DNA of 64,000 bases from Brevinema_A sp051649605 (GTDB lineage: Bacteria; Spirochaetota; Brevinematia; Brevinematales; Brevinemataceae), in NCBI GenBank assembly GCA_051649605.1, contig JBOFHK010000010.1, forward strand, positions 1-64,000, given 5' to 3'. Under the pieces are notes generated by a model. The model saw only the letters and a list, made by a program, of their open reading frames with translations, was not told the origin of the DNA and searched no databases. Shown piece by piece: positions 39,928-50,146 of the stretch (its first letter is position 1; each line of letters begins with the position of its first letter). Position numbers and translations under genes: made by a program.

Positions 39928-40548
39928 ATGATAAAAAAATCTCTTGAAGAATTATACAAAATCATTGAAATACTCCGCTCCGAGCAAGGTTGCCCTTGGG
40001 ATAAAACTCAAACATTACAATCTTTAGATTCCTTATTTTTAGAAGAGTGTTTTGAATTGTCAGAAGCGATTCACTCCCAAGATCGAATCGCCATTACCGA
40101 AGAGCTGGGAGATGTTTCGTTCATGCTACTTTTACTCAGCCATATTGCTCATCAAGATAATATTTGCAATCTCTCTGAGGTATACCGACAAGCAAAAGAG
40201 AAATTAATTTTTCGTCATCCCCATGTATTTGGAGATCTTACTTTGTCTTCTCAAGAAGAAATTATTGCCAATTGGGAAGCTCTCAAAAAGCAAGAAAAAA
40301 CTGAACGTAATAGTATTTTTGAGGGAATCCCCAAATCTTTACCAGAAATGATACGTTTTGACAAGCTCATGAGAAAACTCAGTAACAATCATCAAAATAT
40401 CCAAGATTATAAAGATACCAATAATTCGCCCCAATCTGAATTAAAAAATCTCTTGATCCAATACGCTTCCGAAGGATTTAGTATTTCAAAAATGGTAAAA
40501 GAAATTAATACAGAGATTGAGCAGTCTGCTCGCCAAAAAGGATTATAA
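39928..40548 (+). CDS. mazG: MazG nucleoside triphosphate pyrophosphohydrolase
   Basis: A 206-residue single-domain MazG. It shows GCPWDKTQTLQSL, the metal-binding EECFELSEAI and the EELGDVSFMLLLLSHIA motif, then KLIFRHPHVFGD and NWEALKKQEK. It hydrolyses non-canonical or excess NTPs to monophosphates. E. coli MazG has two such domains; this shorter form has one complete copy and a rudimentary second. Part of the murI operon. Confidence 0.93.
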   Translation: MIKKSLEELYKIIEILRSEQGCPWDKTQTLQSLDSLFLEECFELSEAIHSQDRIAITEELGDVSFMLLLLSHIAHQDNICNLSEVYRQAKEKLIFRHPHVFGDLTLSSQEEIIANWEALKKQEKTERNSIFEGIPKSLPEMIRFDKLMRKLSNNHQNIQDYKDTNNSPQSELKNLLIQYASEGFSISKMVKEINTEIEQSARQKGL

Positions 40549-40556
40549 TTGCTATT

Positions 40557-42608
40557 ATGAAAATCCCTGAATTACAGCATATTCCTATTGCTCAGCACTA
40601 TACTCCCCGTCAAACAGCATTATTAAAAAAAATTGGGGTTTTCACCATCGAGGATCTCCTCACCTATTTTCCTTTCCGTTATGAAGATAGAAGCCGTATC
40701 TCTCTTTTAGCAGATTTAATTATTACTCAAGAACCAGGAGTAATCAAAGCAGAAGTGGTTTCTCATCAAAATTTTTTTTGGAATAAAAAAAGACAAACAA
40801 AAATTGTGGTTAAAGATTCTTCGGCTGCAGCTGAACTTGTTGCGTTTAATATGCGAGGGATTGTTCAATCAATGCCTATAGGGGCAGAATTTTATATCTA
40901 TGGAAAGTTTGAATTTCGCTTTAATACAATCCAAGCCTCTTCTTTTGAATTTGAAAGTCCTGAAAAATTTACTGCCCCAACTTCTGTTCTAGGAAGATTG
41001 TTACCAATTTACCGCCTTACCGAAGGGCTCCGCTTAAAGGAATTTTTTAAAATTCTTCAAAAAACTTTTGATCTGTACCAACAAGATATTCAAGATCCTA
41101 TACCTGATTATTTTCGAGAAAACCGTAAACTTCTCTCCAAACAAGAATGCCTTCTCTTTCTTCATTTCCCCCAACAAATAGCTCAGATAGAAAAAGCTCG
41201 TATTAGAGGAGCTTATGAAGAGTTTCTTGGAACACGAATCACCTTAGAACTAAAACGACTTTCAGAAACTAAAGTTTCTAAAAAACAGCGTTATCCAGAT
41301 AAACAAATTTTAGAACAATTTTACAAAATCCTTCCTTTTGAGCTAACTTCCGCACAATACCGTGTTATCCAAGAAATCAATGCCGATCTCAATCAAGAAT
41401 ATGCTATGCACCGTTTGGTACAAGGAGATGTAGGTTCAGGTAAAACAAGTGTAGCTCTAGCAGCGATGCTTTTAGCAGCCTCAAACGGACACCAAGTAGC
41501 TCTCCTAAGCCCTACAGAAGTTCTTGCTTTCCAGCATTATAAAAAAATTAAACCCATCGCCGATCAACTAAACATCCCTTGTGCTTTATTGACTGGGAGT
41601 TTTTCGGTAAAAGAACGGAGACCTATTTTAGAAGGACTAAAAGAAGGAACAATCCCTATTATTATCGGAACTCATGCCTTATTCCAAACAGAAATACTAT
41701 ATCACAATCTCAGTTTAGTAATCATCGACGAACAGCATAAATTTGGTGTAGAACAACGAGGGCAATTGATTGCAAAAGGTGAGAATCCTGATATTTTGGT
41801 GATGACTGCAACTCCTATTCCTCGGACAATTACGCTTTCGCTCTATGGAGATTTAGATATTTCGATTATAGACGAGCTCCCTCTTGGACGCCAAAAAATC
41901 ATTACCAAACAAATCACTGCACGTAATTATCAAAGTATGATCCATGCCCTTAATACCGAAATTCAAAAAGGAAGGCAGGTTTTTATTGTTTGCCCTTTTA
42001 TCGAAGACAACGAAAAAATTGCTTCGGTAAAATCTGTAGAACAGGTTTATCAGGAATTTCAAAGCTTATTTCCTCAGTACCATATTAGTATGATCCATGG
42101 TAAAATGAGCCAAGACACCAAAGATCAAATTATGCAAGATTTTTCTTTAAATAAAAGCCCTATTTTGATCGCTACAACAGTCATCGAAGTAGGAATCGAT
42201 ATTCCTAATGCGACGGTCATGATTATCGAGAATGCTGAACGCTTTGGACTAGCACAATTACACCAATTAAGAGGTCGAATCGGAAGAGGAAGTCATGAAT
42301 CTTACTGTTTTGCAGTTAACTACAGTAGTGATACCCGCCTAGAAATTTTTTGTTCGACCGAAGATGGGTTTAAAATTGCCGAAGAAGATCTCAAAATACG
42401 AGGACCTGGAGAAATCTTAGGCACTCGCCAAACAGGTATGCCTATTTTTAAATTAGCCGATTTTATAAAAGATCAAAAAATTCTTCAAGCTGCTGTCAAT
42501 GATGCTCATCTTATTATCACTAAAGACCCTCAACTCCAACTCCCTATTCATCATTCTTTATTGAGGTTTTTAGAATTTGACCATTCTTTCCGAATTTTTT
42601 CAGGATAA
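40557..42608 (+). CDS. recG: ATP-dependent DNA helicase RecG
   Basis: A 683-residue RecG. An N-terminal wedge/OB domain (about residues 1-210) has the LTYFPFRYEDRS motif; the helicase domains have Walker A GDVGSGKT near residue 292, motif II DEQHKFGVEQR, TATPIPRT and, in domain 2, ATTVIEVGIDIPNATVM and QLRGRIGRG. It remodels stalled forks and branched DNA. It starts 8 bases after mazG and has no clear ribosome site, so translational coupling is likely. Confidence 0.96.
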   Translation: MKIPELQHIPIAQHYTPRQTALLKKIGVFTIEDLLTYFPFRYEDRSRISLLADLIITQEPGVIKAEVVSHQNFFWNKKRQTKIVVKDSSAAAELVAFNMRGIVQSMPIGAEFYIYGKFEFRFNTIQASSFEFESPEKFTAPTSVLGRLLPIYRLTEGLRLKEFFKILQKTFDLYQQDIQDPIPDYFRENRKLLSKQECLLFLHFPQQIAQIEKARIRGAYEEFLGTRITLELKRLSETKVSKKQRYPDKQILEQFYKILPFELTSAQYRVIQEINADLNQEYAMHRLVQGDVGSGKTSVALAAMLLAASNGHQVALLSPTEVLAFQHYKKIKPIADQLNIPCALLTGSFSVKERRPILEGLKEGTIPIIIGTHALFQTEILYHNLSLVIIDEQHKFGVEQRGQLIAKGENPDILVMTATPIPRTITLSLYGDLDISIIDELPLGRQKIITKQITARNYQSMIHALNTEIQKGRQVFIVCPFIEDNEKIASVKSVEQVYQEFQSLFPQYHISMIHGKMSQDTKDQIMQDFSLNKSPILIATTVIEVGIDIPNATVMIIENAERFGLAQLHQLRGRIGRGSHESYCFAVNYSSDTRLEIFCSTEDGFKIAEEDLKIRGPGEILGTRQTGMPIFKLADFIKDQKILQAAVNDAHLIITKDPQLQLPIHHSLLRFLEFDHSFRIFSG

Positions 42609-42940
42609 ATATATTTCTTTCATTAAAAAATATCTTTTTAATCTCTACTTATCATTCTGTCAAAAATACTCTTTAAATTATTCTAGACTTCTAACAATTA
42701 ATTGAACATTATAAACTGTATACCCTAAATTCAAAGTGCAAAGTATTATCTTCTTTTTCTATTTTCTATTAAAGTTTTTAAGAATCATCCTCCGATACAA
42801 AGTATAGAAATAAGATTCTATATTAATTAATATTATTACGATTAAATTGGAAAAAAAATTGTAGTAAAGAAATAAGTGTTAATAAAATATTTATTTTAAA
42901 CAAAAACAATAAATTCGTTACATGATTCAAGGAGGATATC
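42609..42940. other. Intergenic gap before the flagellin pair
   Basis: 332 AT-rich bases. A TAAAGTTT at 42770-42777 and a TCCGATAC at 42791-42798 look like FliA elements, but the gap is 13 rather than 11 bases, so the promoter is unproven. A weak AT-only hairpin near 42620 may end recG. No coding frame is credible. Confidence 0.45.
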
Positions 42941-43801
42941 ATGATCATCAACAATAACATCAGTGCTATTTTTGGCAATCGCCAATTAGCAATTGATACT
43001 GCCATGACTGATAAAAACATGGAAAAATTATCATCAGGCATGAGGATTAATAGGGCTGGAGACGATGCTTCAGGGCTAGCCGTTTCCGAAAAAATGAGAT
43101 CTCAAATCCGTGGTTTGAATCAAGCTCTCAGAAATACTCAAGATGGTGTATCTTTCATTCAAACTACAGAAGGATATCTACAAGAAGTGGGCAACGCGCT
43201 TCAAAGAGTTCGAGAATTAGCAGTACAAGCATCAAACGGTATTTATACCGATGAAGATCGAAGCTATATTCAAGTAGAAGTTGAACAAATGGTTTCTGAG
43301 ATTGATCGAATCGGATCTCATGCTCAATTCAACGGACTTAAAATGCTTTCTGGAATGTTTGCACAGGCAACAGCAGAAAACACCCCGCCTTCAGAAATGT
43401 ATCTCCACCTTGGAGCAAATATGGATGAAAGAGTGCAAGTATTTATCAATACGATGAATAGCACAGCATTAGGGCTCAGAAATAGTGGTACAAACGAAAG
43501 TATTTCTATTGCGAATCAAGATAGTTCTAACCTTGCTATTGGTGTGGTTGACCAAGCTCTTTCCCAAGTCAATGCTCAACGAGCAAATCTTGGTGCTTAC
43601 CAAAACCGTTTAGAATCTGCAACTCGAAGTATCATGATTGGAGCAGAAAATCTCCAAGCTGCCGAATCCCGTATCCGTGATACAAATATGGCTCAAGAAT
43701 CTAGCTTATTAGCAAAAAATCAAGTGTTGTCCCAAGCTGCTACTGCTATGTTAGCACAAGCAAACCAAAGACCACAGATGGTTTTACAGTTACTAAGATA
43801 A
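42941..43801 (+). CDS. flaB: Flagellar filament core protein FlaB (copy 2)
   Basis: A 286-residue FlaB flagellin, closest to copy 1 by eye: MIINNNISAIFGNRQLAID at the start, SGLAVSEKMRSQIRGLNQAL, GVSFIQTTEGYLQEV, and C-terminal ESRIRDTNMAQESSLLAKNQ ending QMVLQLLR. The short middle AQATAENTPPSEM holds the variable loop. AAGGAGGATATC before the ATG is a strong ribosome site. It lies 119 bases before copy 3 on the same strand. Confidence 0.96.
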   Translation: MIINNNISAIFGNRQLAIDTAMTDKNMEKLSSGMRINRAGDDASGLAVSEKMRSQIRGLNQALRNTQDGVSFIQTTEGYLQEVGNALQRVRELAVQASNGIYTDEDRSYIQVEVEQMVSEIDRIGSHAQFNGLKMLSGMFAQATAENTPPSEMYLHLGANMDERVQVFINTMNSTALGLRNSGTNESISIANQDSSNLAIGVVDQALSQVNAQRANLGAYQNRLESATRSIMIGAENLQAAESRIRDTNMAQESSLLAKNQVLSQAATAMLAQANQRPQMVLQLLR

Positions 43802-43920
43802 TATAATAAATCATTATATTATTACCTTCTTGATATAGATCGTTCTGTATTTATAAATCATTTATAAAGAGACTCTGCTCTATTTCAAGGACGAATGTAT
43901 ATTCAAGGAGGAAATAATAT

Positions 43921-44841
43921 ATGATTATTAACAATAATATTAGTTCTATTTTTGCAAATAGACAATCTAATACTATAGATGGTAAAGTTACAAAAGATAT
44001 GAAACAATTATCATCTGGGATGCGTATTAACAGCGGTGCAGATGATGCTTCGGGATTGGCTGTTTCCGAAAAAATGCGTACCCAAATTCGTGGTTTGAAC
44101 CAAGCAATGAGAAACACTCAAGATGCCACGTCTTTTATTCAAACAACAGAAGGGTATTTGCAAGAAGTTACAAATTCTTTGCAAAGAGTTAGAGAGTTGA
44201 CGGTACAAGGTGCCAATGGTATTTATACTGATGAAGATCGTGGATACCTCAATTTAGAAATACAATTACTTGTAGAAGAAATTGATCGTGTTTCCGATAC
44301 TGCTCAATTTAATACTATGACAATGCTCAACGGTCGATTCGCTCAGCCGTTAGTCGTAGCACCAACAGATACTGATGTTGGAGTTGCCGTTGCAGACACA
44401 CCTCCTATTGCTACCCCTAATAATGCTAGTAATGGACTATTATTACATATTGGTCCAAACCAAGACAATAATGTCCAACTATACATTAGAAAACTGAGTG
44501 CATCAGGATTAGGGTTAAGAGATGGAGACGGTACTGTAACTATAGGTACTTCCAATGCTGAAATGGCAAATCTATCTATTGGTAAAATTGATAATGCATT
44601 ACGTGAAATTACCAGTCAACGAACAGAGTTAGGAGCTTACCAAAACAGATTTGAGAGTGTATATCAAGGCTTATACATTGCTTATGAAAATACTGTTGCT
44701 GCAGAATCTCGTATCCGTGATACTGATATGGCTCGCGGTGTCAGTGAGTTGATTAAAAATCAAATTCTGCAACAAGCTTCTGTATCAATGATTGCTCAAG
44801 CGAACTTAAAACCTCAAATGATCCTATCGCTTTTATCATAA
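43921..44841 (+). CDS. flaB: Flagellar filament core protein FlaB (copy 3, longer loop)
   Basis: A 306-residue FlaB, about 20 residues longer than copy 2 because of a loop (QPLVVAPTDTDVGVAVADTP) after the N-terminal helices, and more divergent elsewhere; GADDASGLAVSEKM replaces GDDASG with one residue change. The C-terminus ends ILSLLS rather than VLQLLR. Spirochaete filaments often mix several FlaB proteins; this could be a minor or positional subunit. AAGGAGG precedes the start. Two tandem terminators follow. Confidence 0.95.
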   Translation: MIINNNISSIFANRQSNTIDGKVTKDMKQLSSGMRINSGADDASGLAVSEKMRTQIRGLNQAMRNTQDATSFIQTTEGYLQEVTNSLQRVRELTVQGANGIYTDEDRGYLNLEIQLLVEEIDRVSDTAQFNTMTMLNGRFAQPLVVAPTDTDVGVAVADTPPIATPNNASNGLLLHIGPNQDNNVQLYIRKLSASGLGLRDGDGTVTIGTSNAEMANLSIGKIDNALREITSQRTELGAYQNRFESVYQGLYIAYENTVAAESRIRDTDMARGVSELIKNQILQQASVSMIAQANLKPQMILSLLS

Positions 44842-44872
44842 CTCTAATCCTATATCAGAGTTAGAGTCTCTT
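44841..44872 (+). terminator. First terminator after the flagellin pair
   Basis: ACTCTAA at 44841-44847 pairs with TTAGAGT at 44861-44867, followed by CTCTTTTT. The stem abuts the flaB stop. Confidence 0.65.
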
Positions 44873-44880
44873 TTTAATCC

Positions 44881-44914
44881 ATAAAGCCCTAGAATAATCT
44901 AGGGCTTTATTTTT
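44881..44914 (+). terminator. Second terminator after the flagellin pair
   Basis: ATAAAGCCCTAGA at 44881-44893 pairs exactly with 44898-44910, followed by T4. Tandem terminators suggest a highly expressed flagellin transcript. Confidence 0.9.
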
Positions 44915-45025
44915 ACCAGCACCTTAAAATATCTTATATTAATGATCATTACTTCCTAATTTAACAACAATTAAGGAAAAAGCATCCTATACAAGGATTA
45001 CTAAAGATTCACACCTAAACTACTA

Positions 45026-45054
45026 TTGCAATAAAAATAATATTCTGCTATAAT
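45026..45054 (+). promoter_or_regulatory. Promoter of ileS-lspA
   Basis: TTGCAA at 45026-45031, a 17-base spacer and TATAAT at 45049-45054 with extended TGC. The 12-mer TTCTGCTATAAT equals that at 1061-1072. Confidence 0.7.
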
Positions 45055-45089
45055 ATAAAAAATTTATGATCCAAATTGAGGGCAGAGTA

Positions 45090-47831
45090 ATGAATGAAAA
45101 AAAATCTTATCCTGTGAATCTTCCACAGACAAAATTTGACATGCGTGCTGGCTTGGTTCAAAAAGAACCTATCACTCTTAAAGCATGGGAAGAAAACAAC
45201 ATTTACACTCAAAAACTACAAAAACGTCATGCTGCTGTCCCTTTTATTTTTCATGATGGTCCTCCTTATGCTAATGGCGATATTCATATTGGGACTGCTT
45301 TAAATAAGATTCTCAAAGATCTCATCTGTCGCTATAAATATATGGAAGGATTCCAAGTTGCTTTTATCCCAGGCTGGGACTGCCATGGTCTCCCTATCGA
45401 ATTAAACACCTTAAAAGAATTAGGAAAAACAGCTGACTCTTTAAATACCATGGAAATTCGTCAAAAATCCCGAGAGTATGCCCAAGTCTATATTGACAAA
45501 CAAAGAACAAGTTTTAAAAAATTAGGAGTTGATGCTGATTGGGAGAATCCCTATCTTACGATGTCTAATGATTACGAAGCTTCTATTATCGAGGCCTTCG
45601 GAAAATTAGTTAAAAACGGCTATATCTATCGCGGTCAACGACCAATTTATTGGTCTCCCAGCACCTGTACAGCATTAGCCGATGCCGAAGTCGAATACCA
45701 CGAACACACTTCCCCTTCAGCTTATGTACTCTTCCCTATTTTGAATACTTCTGAAGTACAACTACCTACGAAAACTTCTATCATCATTTGGACAACGACC
45801 CCTTGGACTCTTCCTGCTAATACGGGAGTTGCCTTTCACCCTGATGAAATGTACGAAGCTGTTTCCCTAGAGAACGATACGACACTTATTTTAGCTAGTG
45901 CTCTTAAAGAGCAGATTCTTAGTTTAAACAATCATCGTGAAATATCTAGCAAACTACTTTCAAGAAATGATTTAGAAAAATTATCAGTATCACACCCTTG
46001 GATTGCTCGACCATCTAAAGTCGTTTTTGCAGATTATGTTACAATGGATACTGGAACAGGGATCGTCCATACCGCTCCAGGGCATGGTACAGACGACTAT
46101 CATACAGGTCTCAAATACCAATTAGAAATCTTATCCCCGGTTGATGATGAGGGTCGTTTCACTTCTGAAGTCCCTGAATGGGAAGGATTAAAAGTTTTTG
46201 ATGCCAATCCTAAAATTATTGAATACCTCAAAACAAAAAATCTTCTATACTTCACCCATAATATTACCCACTCTTACCCTCACGACTGGCGCACAAAAAC
46301 TCCCGTTATCTTCCGCACCAAACCTCAATGGTTTTTTAAAGTATCCGATCCAGGTCTTACTTTCAAAACATTGGCAGCCCTACCATCCGTACAATGGATC
46401 CCCAAATGGGGAGAAGAACGTATCAAAAATATGCTTTCTGATAGACCTGATTGGTGTATTTCTCGTCAACGAAAATGGGGCGTTCCTATTCCAGCATTTT
46501 ACTGTAAAAAATGTGAAGAGGCAATTATTTCCGAAGAATTAGCGGTATCGATTGCTGATCGTGTCCGAAAAGACGGTCTATCTTTCTGGATAGAAAATCC
46601 TCCGGAACAAATTCTTCCAAAAGGATTTTCTTGTCCTTCCTGTGGACACCAAGAATTTCTTAAAGAACAAGATATTTTAGATGTTTGGTTTGATTCAGGA
46701 TCATCACATTACGCCGTTCTCGATAAAAACAACTGCTGTCCTGCCGATCTCTATTTTGAAGGTAACGACCAATACCGAGGCTGGTTTCAGGCGTCCTTAT
46801 GGAATGCTATGGGAATCGAAGGACATCCTCCTTTCAAAACCGTATTAACCCATGGCTGGGTTTTAGACGAACAGGGACACCAAATGCATAAGTCTGCAGG
46901 TAATTCCATATCTCCTTCGGAAATCACTGACAAATTTGGAGCTGATATTCTTCGCCTATGGACAGTAACCGAAGACTATACAAAAGATCTCCGCATCGGA
47001 AGTAATTTGGTACAAAAAACTGTCGACCTTTATCGTAAATTAAGAAACACTTTCCGATACTTATTAGGGGTTTTATTTGACTTTTCTTATACTGATCGTC
47101 TACCTTATAACAAGTTAGAAAAATTAGATCAATATATTCTCCATAAATTAGCCATATTAAAACAAAATTTTAAAAATTATATGGATCATTATCAATTTCA
47201 CCGAGCTTATCGAGAAATTTTTAATTTTACGATCATTGATCTTAGTGGTGAATATTTTGATATTTTAAAAGACCGTCTCTATATTCTTAGCCCCAATGAT
47301 CCTGCTCGACGTTCGGCACAAACGGTACTCAGTTTTTTACTAGAAGAGCTGACTTTGATGCTTGCTCCGATTCTTGTATTCACCAGTGAAGAAGTCTATA
47401 GCCATACGAATACTAGCAATCAAGAACAATCTGTTCACCTTTTATCTACAAATACCATTCCACCTGAATGGATCAACGATAAATTAGAACAGGACTTCTC
47501 AGTATTGTATACGATCAGAGAGGAAGCACTCAAGCAAATTCAGTTCCTTCGGGATTCTGGAAAAATTGGATCTTCATTAGAAGCACATATTATTATTACT
47601 GTTGCTGATAAAGAGCAGTACCAGCTCATTCATCACTATTTAAAAGAGCTTAACGAAATCCTTATTGTATCTTCTATAGTAGTAGAAGAACATTCAGAAT
47701 ATAGTATTACAGCCAAAGAAGCACTCCAAGAGGGTAAACAAAAATGTCAACGGTGCTGGAAAATTAAAGCTGATATTCATAATGATCTTTGCCATTCCTG
47801 TACTCAAATCATTAGTGGATTATCATCATAA
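45090..47831 (+). CDS. ileS: Isoleucine-tRNA ligase
   Basis: A 913-residue class I synthetase. The HIGH region reads PPYANGDIHIGTALNK, with Thr at the last position, and the KMSKS region reads HQMHKSAGNS. The editing domain has WTTTPWTLPANTGVAFHP, the junction has WCISRQRKWGVPIPAF, and a C-terminal zinc motif (CQRCWKI, CHSC) closes the protein. ATG at 45090 behind GAGGG is preferred over an ATG at 45066, which lies only 11 bases past the -10 element. No T-box or other leader was seen. lspA follows after 29 bases. Confidence 0.95.
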   Translation: MNEKKSYPVNLPQTKFDMRAGLVQKEPITLKAWEENNIYTQKLQKRHAAVPFIFHDGPPYANGDIHIGTALNKILKDLICRYKYMEGFQVAFIPGWDCHGLPIELNTLKELGKTADSLNTMEIRQKSREYAQVYIDKQRTSFKKLGVDADWENPYLTMSNDYEASIIEAFGKLVKNGYIYRGQRPIYWSPSTCTALADAEVEYHEHTSPSAYVLFPILNTSEVQLPTKTSIIIWTTTPWTLPANTGVAFHPDEMYEAVSLENDTTLILASALKEQILSLNNHREISSKLLSRNDLEKLSVSHPWIARPSKVVFADYVTMDTGTGIVHTAPGHGTDDYHTGLKYQLEILSPVDDEGRFTSEVPEWEGLKVFDANPKIIEYLKTKNLLYFTHNITHSYPHDWRTKTPVIFRTKPQWFFKVSDPGLTFKTLAALPSVQWIPKWGEERIKNMLSDRPDWCISRQRKWGVPIPAFYCKKCEEAIISEELAVSIADRVRKDGLSFWIENPPEQILPKGFSCPSCGHQEFLKEQDILDVWFDSGSSHYAVLDKNNCCPADLYFEGNDQYRGWFQASLWNAMGIEGHPPFKTVLTHGWVLDEQGHQMHKSAGNSISPSEITDKFGADILRLWTVTEDYTKDLRIGSNLVQKTVDLYRKLRNTFRYLLGVLFDFSYTDRLPYNKLEKLDQYILHKLAILKQNFKNYMDHYQFHRAYREIFNFTIIDLSGEYFDILKDRLYILSPNDPARRSAQTVLSFLLEELTLMLAPILVFTSEEVYSHTNTSNQEQSVHLLSTNTIPPEWINDKLEQDFSVLYTIREEALKQIQFLRDSGKIGSSLEAHIIITVADKEQYQLIHHYLKELNEILIVSSIVVEEHSEYSITAKEALQEGKQKCQRCWKIKADIHNDLCHSCTQIISGLSS

Positions 47832-47860
47832 ACATCAATAAAAAACTAGAAGGAAACCCT

Positions 47861-48403
47861 ATGAAGAATATTCGTTTTTCTATTCTTTTATCCACAATCA
47901 CTCTCAGTATTTTAGCTTTAGATCTATATACCAAATGGGCTATTCTCCAACAATTTGACTACAAACCCTATCCTCTTAGTCAATCGATTTCGATGATTGG
48001 TGAATTTTTCAAACTAACTTATGTCCAAAACTACGGTATTACCTTTGGGATGCTTAGTGATCTTCCTCCCCTACAAACAGTTATTATTTTAAGCTTGACA
48101 TCTTCCATAGCATTAGCAGTCTTAGTGTATTTTACTTGGAATATCCATAAATTACTCAAAGAAAAAGCAATACCTACAGGTAAAATTGCCCTTGCAATGA
48201 TTTTTGGGGGAGCTTTAGGAAATATTATTGATCGAATTATTAGAGGATTTGTGGTAGATTTTTTAGATTTTGGAATCGAACAGCATCGCTGGTATACCTT
48301 TAATTTTGCTGATGTGTTTATTGTTTCAGGTTGTATTTTATTATCAATTTTGATGATTTTCTTTGAAATTAAACCTTCAAAACAATCAGAAGAAAACTCT
48401 TAA
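47861..48403 (+). CDS. lspA: Lipoprotein signal peptidase II
   Basis: A 180-residue membrane protease with four spans. Conserved blocks are YVQNYGITFGM, GGALGNIIDRIIRGFVVDFLDF and FNFADVFIVSG, the last two carrying the catalytic Asp pair. It cleaves lipobox signal peptides after acylation and serves the many lipoproteins encoded in this window. It is cotranscribed with ileS, an arrangement seen widely in bacteria. Confidence 0.96.
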   Translation: MKNIRFSILLSTITLSILALDLYTKWAILQQFDYKPYPLSQSISMIGEFFKLTYVQNYGITFGMLSDLPPLQTVIILSLTSSIALAVLVYFTWNIHKLLKEKAIPTGKIALAMIFGGALGNIIDRIIRGFVVDFLDFGIEQHRWYTFNFADVFIVSGCILLSILMIFFEIKPSKQSEENS

Positions 48404-48455
48404 ACCTACTACTGTTCAAGATATACTTAGAAAGACTATGTACTACTCATATTTT

Positions 48456-49538
48456 TTAATAGATTTGTTTAAGCTCCGTCCCTTGATAAAAATATCGAAG
48501 GATCTGGTAATATTCGGCACCCCGACGTGCTAATTCTTGAGCCTCCCACTGTCCCATTCCCACACCATGCCCATAGCCTGTGCCTTTGATGATTAAATTC
48601 CCAGAAGAAGATACTTGTAGATTAGCACGAGTACTTTTCATTTTGCTATTACCAATATAAGATCGGAATTTATCACCGCGGATTTTTGTTGTTTTTCCAT
48701 TAGTATCTTTAATATAAACCTCTTCAATCCTCCCAGAAGCACTTCTCTGTCCTACCTGTACAGTAGTTATTTGACTTGTTTTATATTGCTGCTGAATCCG
48801 TTTCAATGGCACTTGTATCGTCCACTCTTTGTAAGGGTTCTGTAGAGCATGATAAGATTTTACTGGTTTTAGGTAAGGTTTATTATCTCCAATTTCCGAT
48901 CCCGCTGCACTCACCCCACCAATAGAAGAAGAAAAATACGCTTTAATCAACTGTCCTCGATAGGTCAAAACTTGCCCTTTGGTAGCTAATACCGCTTTTG
49001 TTGTTATTGGGTGCTCTGATTTAACCCCTAGGTATACTTGGGATCGTGTATCTTTATAAACATCAAAAAATCCCTTAGAACGTCTTTCGTACAAAGCATA
49101 AGTCCGAGCAGAAACTGCTTGTGCTTTTAAGGCCTCTACATTCCAATTACGGTACACTTCTGAAGGAACAACACTAAGTAAATATTCTTCAATATTAACA
49201 TTATTCACCACTGTTAGGCTATCTTTCGTACGATGCACCGTTACTGTACCACGGTACACCACTTTATCAACAGCAACTAATTGAGTTCCTAAAATATCTA
49301 AACGCTCTGCTTTAAGTAATTTATTATTAACTGAGATTCCCTTAGAGTGATATTTGAGAACTAGCTTACCTGACATCGTGGCCGTTTTTTGATCCACGGT
49401 AAGTTTATACTGCCCATCTTGACCTTTCGGGGTAATCACATGTTGCTTCCCCGATTGCAATAAGACTCTCATTTGTACAGTATATATAGGGGAAACAATC
49501 CCAAGAATCAAATACAAAAATATCGATATTTTATTCAT
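48456..49538 (-). CDS. SpoIID/LytB-domain protein
   Basis: A 360-residue exported protein. After a signal peptide it has VNIEEYLLSVVPSEVYRNWNVEALKAQAVSARTYA-type residues (split here), then YFSSSIGGVSA and TGYGHGVGMGQWEAQELARRG, the SpoIID amidase-enhancer hallmarks. In sporulators SpoIID cuts glycan strands lacking stem peptides; in this non-sporulating lineage it probably trims or remodels peptidoglycan. It is the last gene of a three-gene operon with coaE. Confidence 0.92.
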   Translation of the reverse strand: MNKISIFLYLILGIVSPIYTVQMRVLLQSGKQHVITPKGQDGQYKLTVDQKTATMSGKLVLKYHSKGISVNNKLLKAERLDILGTQLVAVDKVVYRGTVTVHRTKDSLTVVNNVNIEEYLLSVVPSEVYRNWNVEALKAQAVSARTYALYERRSKGFFDVYKDTRSQVYLGVKSEHPITTKAVLATKGQVLTYRGQLIKAYFSSSIGGVSAAGSEIGDNKPYLKPVKSYHALQNPYKEWTIQVPLKRIQQQYKTSQITTVQVGQRSASGRIEEVYIKDTNGKTTKIRGDKFRSYIGNSKMKSTRANLQVSSSGNLIIKGTGYGHGVGMGQWEAQELARRGAEYYQILRYFYQGTELKQIY

Positions 49539-49579
49539 AATCCACCCAGATCATTATATCGGTAGGAGCAATAATAAAA

Positions 49580-50146
49580 CTAAAATTGAGATAAAATAAG
49601 GTCAATTTGTTGATAGAGCATATCCAGATCACTACTATTATTAAGCACAAAATCAGCTAAATTAGCATTTAAGAGGATATCTTCTTGGGATGCTAAGATA
49701 TTTCGGATTAAAGGTTTTGAATACGCCCGTCGGAGAAGACGACGATATAATATGATTGGAGCTGAAAAAATATAAATCAAATGGTTATAAGGAATCAAAT
49801 GACGAATTTTATAAAAAAAAGCCCCTTCAATAATCGTAAACCGTCCAGGCTGAATGAGCATATTGGTTTTTTTGATAATTATCGGATAAGAGAAATCTAC
49901 TAATTGCTGGAGTAAGTCTTTATCTTGAAATACTAATTTACTTATTTTTTTACGATCAACCGACCCATCGTTAAGAATTTCTTCCCCAAACAATCTAACA
50001 AGCTCTTGAGGATATTCTTCTAAAACAGTGTGTCCCAATACATCTTGATTAATATAATCCCAACCTTGGTATTGGAAATACTGTGATACCGTACTTTTAC
50101 CAGTGCCTACTTGCCCATATAATGCAACTACAAGAGTCTTACTCAT
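49580..50146 (-). CDS. coaE: Dephospho-CoA kinase
   Basis: A 188-residue CoaE. Walker A is YGQVGTGKSTVS near residue 10, followed by DYINQDVLGH in place of the usual IDAD-x-LGH, and a middle DGSVDRKKISKLVF. It phosphorylates dephospho-CoA in the last step of CoA synthesis. It overlaps the preceding NHL/VWA gene by 4 bases (ATGA), indicating translational coupling. Confidence 0.88.
   Translation of the reverse strand: MSKTLVVALYGQVGTGKSTVSQYFQYQGWDYINQDVLGHTVLEEYPQELVRLFGEEILNDGSVDRKKISKLVFQDKDLLQQLVDFSYPIIIKKTNMLIQPGRFTIIEGAFFYKIRHLIPYNHLIYIFSAPIILYRRLLRRAYSKPLIRNILASQEDILLNANLADFVLNNSSDLDMLYQQIDLILSQF

Noticed and set aside
42770..42798. FliA promoter for flaB copy 2
   Set aside because: The boxes are good but 13 bases apart instead of 11, and they lie about 140 bases from the start; kept only as an observation.
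44915..45090. T-box or riboswitch leader of ileS
   Set aside because: The promoter lies about 35 bases before the start, leaving no room for a leader.
45090..47831. IleS as a defective enzyme because of HIGT and MHKS motif variants
   Set aside because: Both motifs vary in functional class I synthetases, and the editing domain, the WCISRQ segment and the zinc motif are intact; no second ileS need be assumed.
8796..47896. Single TTATCCACA DnaA boxes, for example near 8797, 25494, 34424 and 47888
   Set aside because: They are isolated, lie mostly inside coding sequence and show no clustering, so chance is sufficient.
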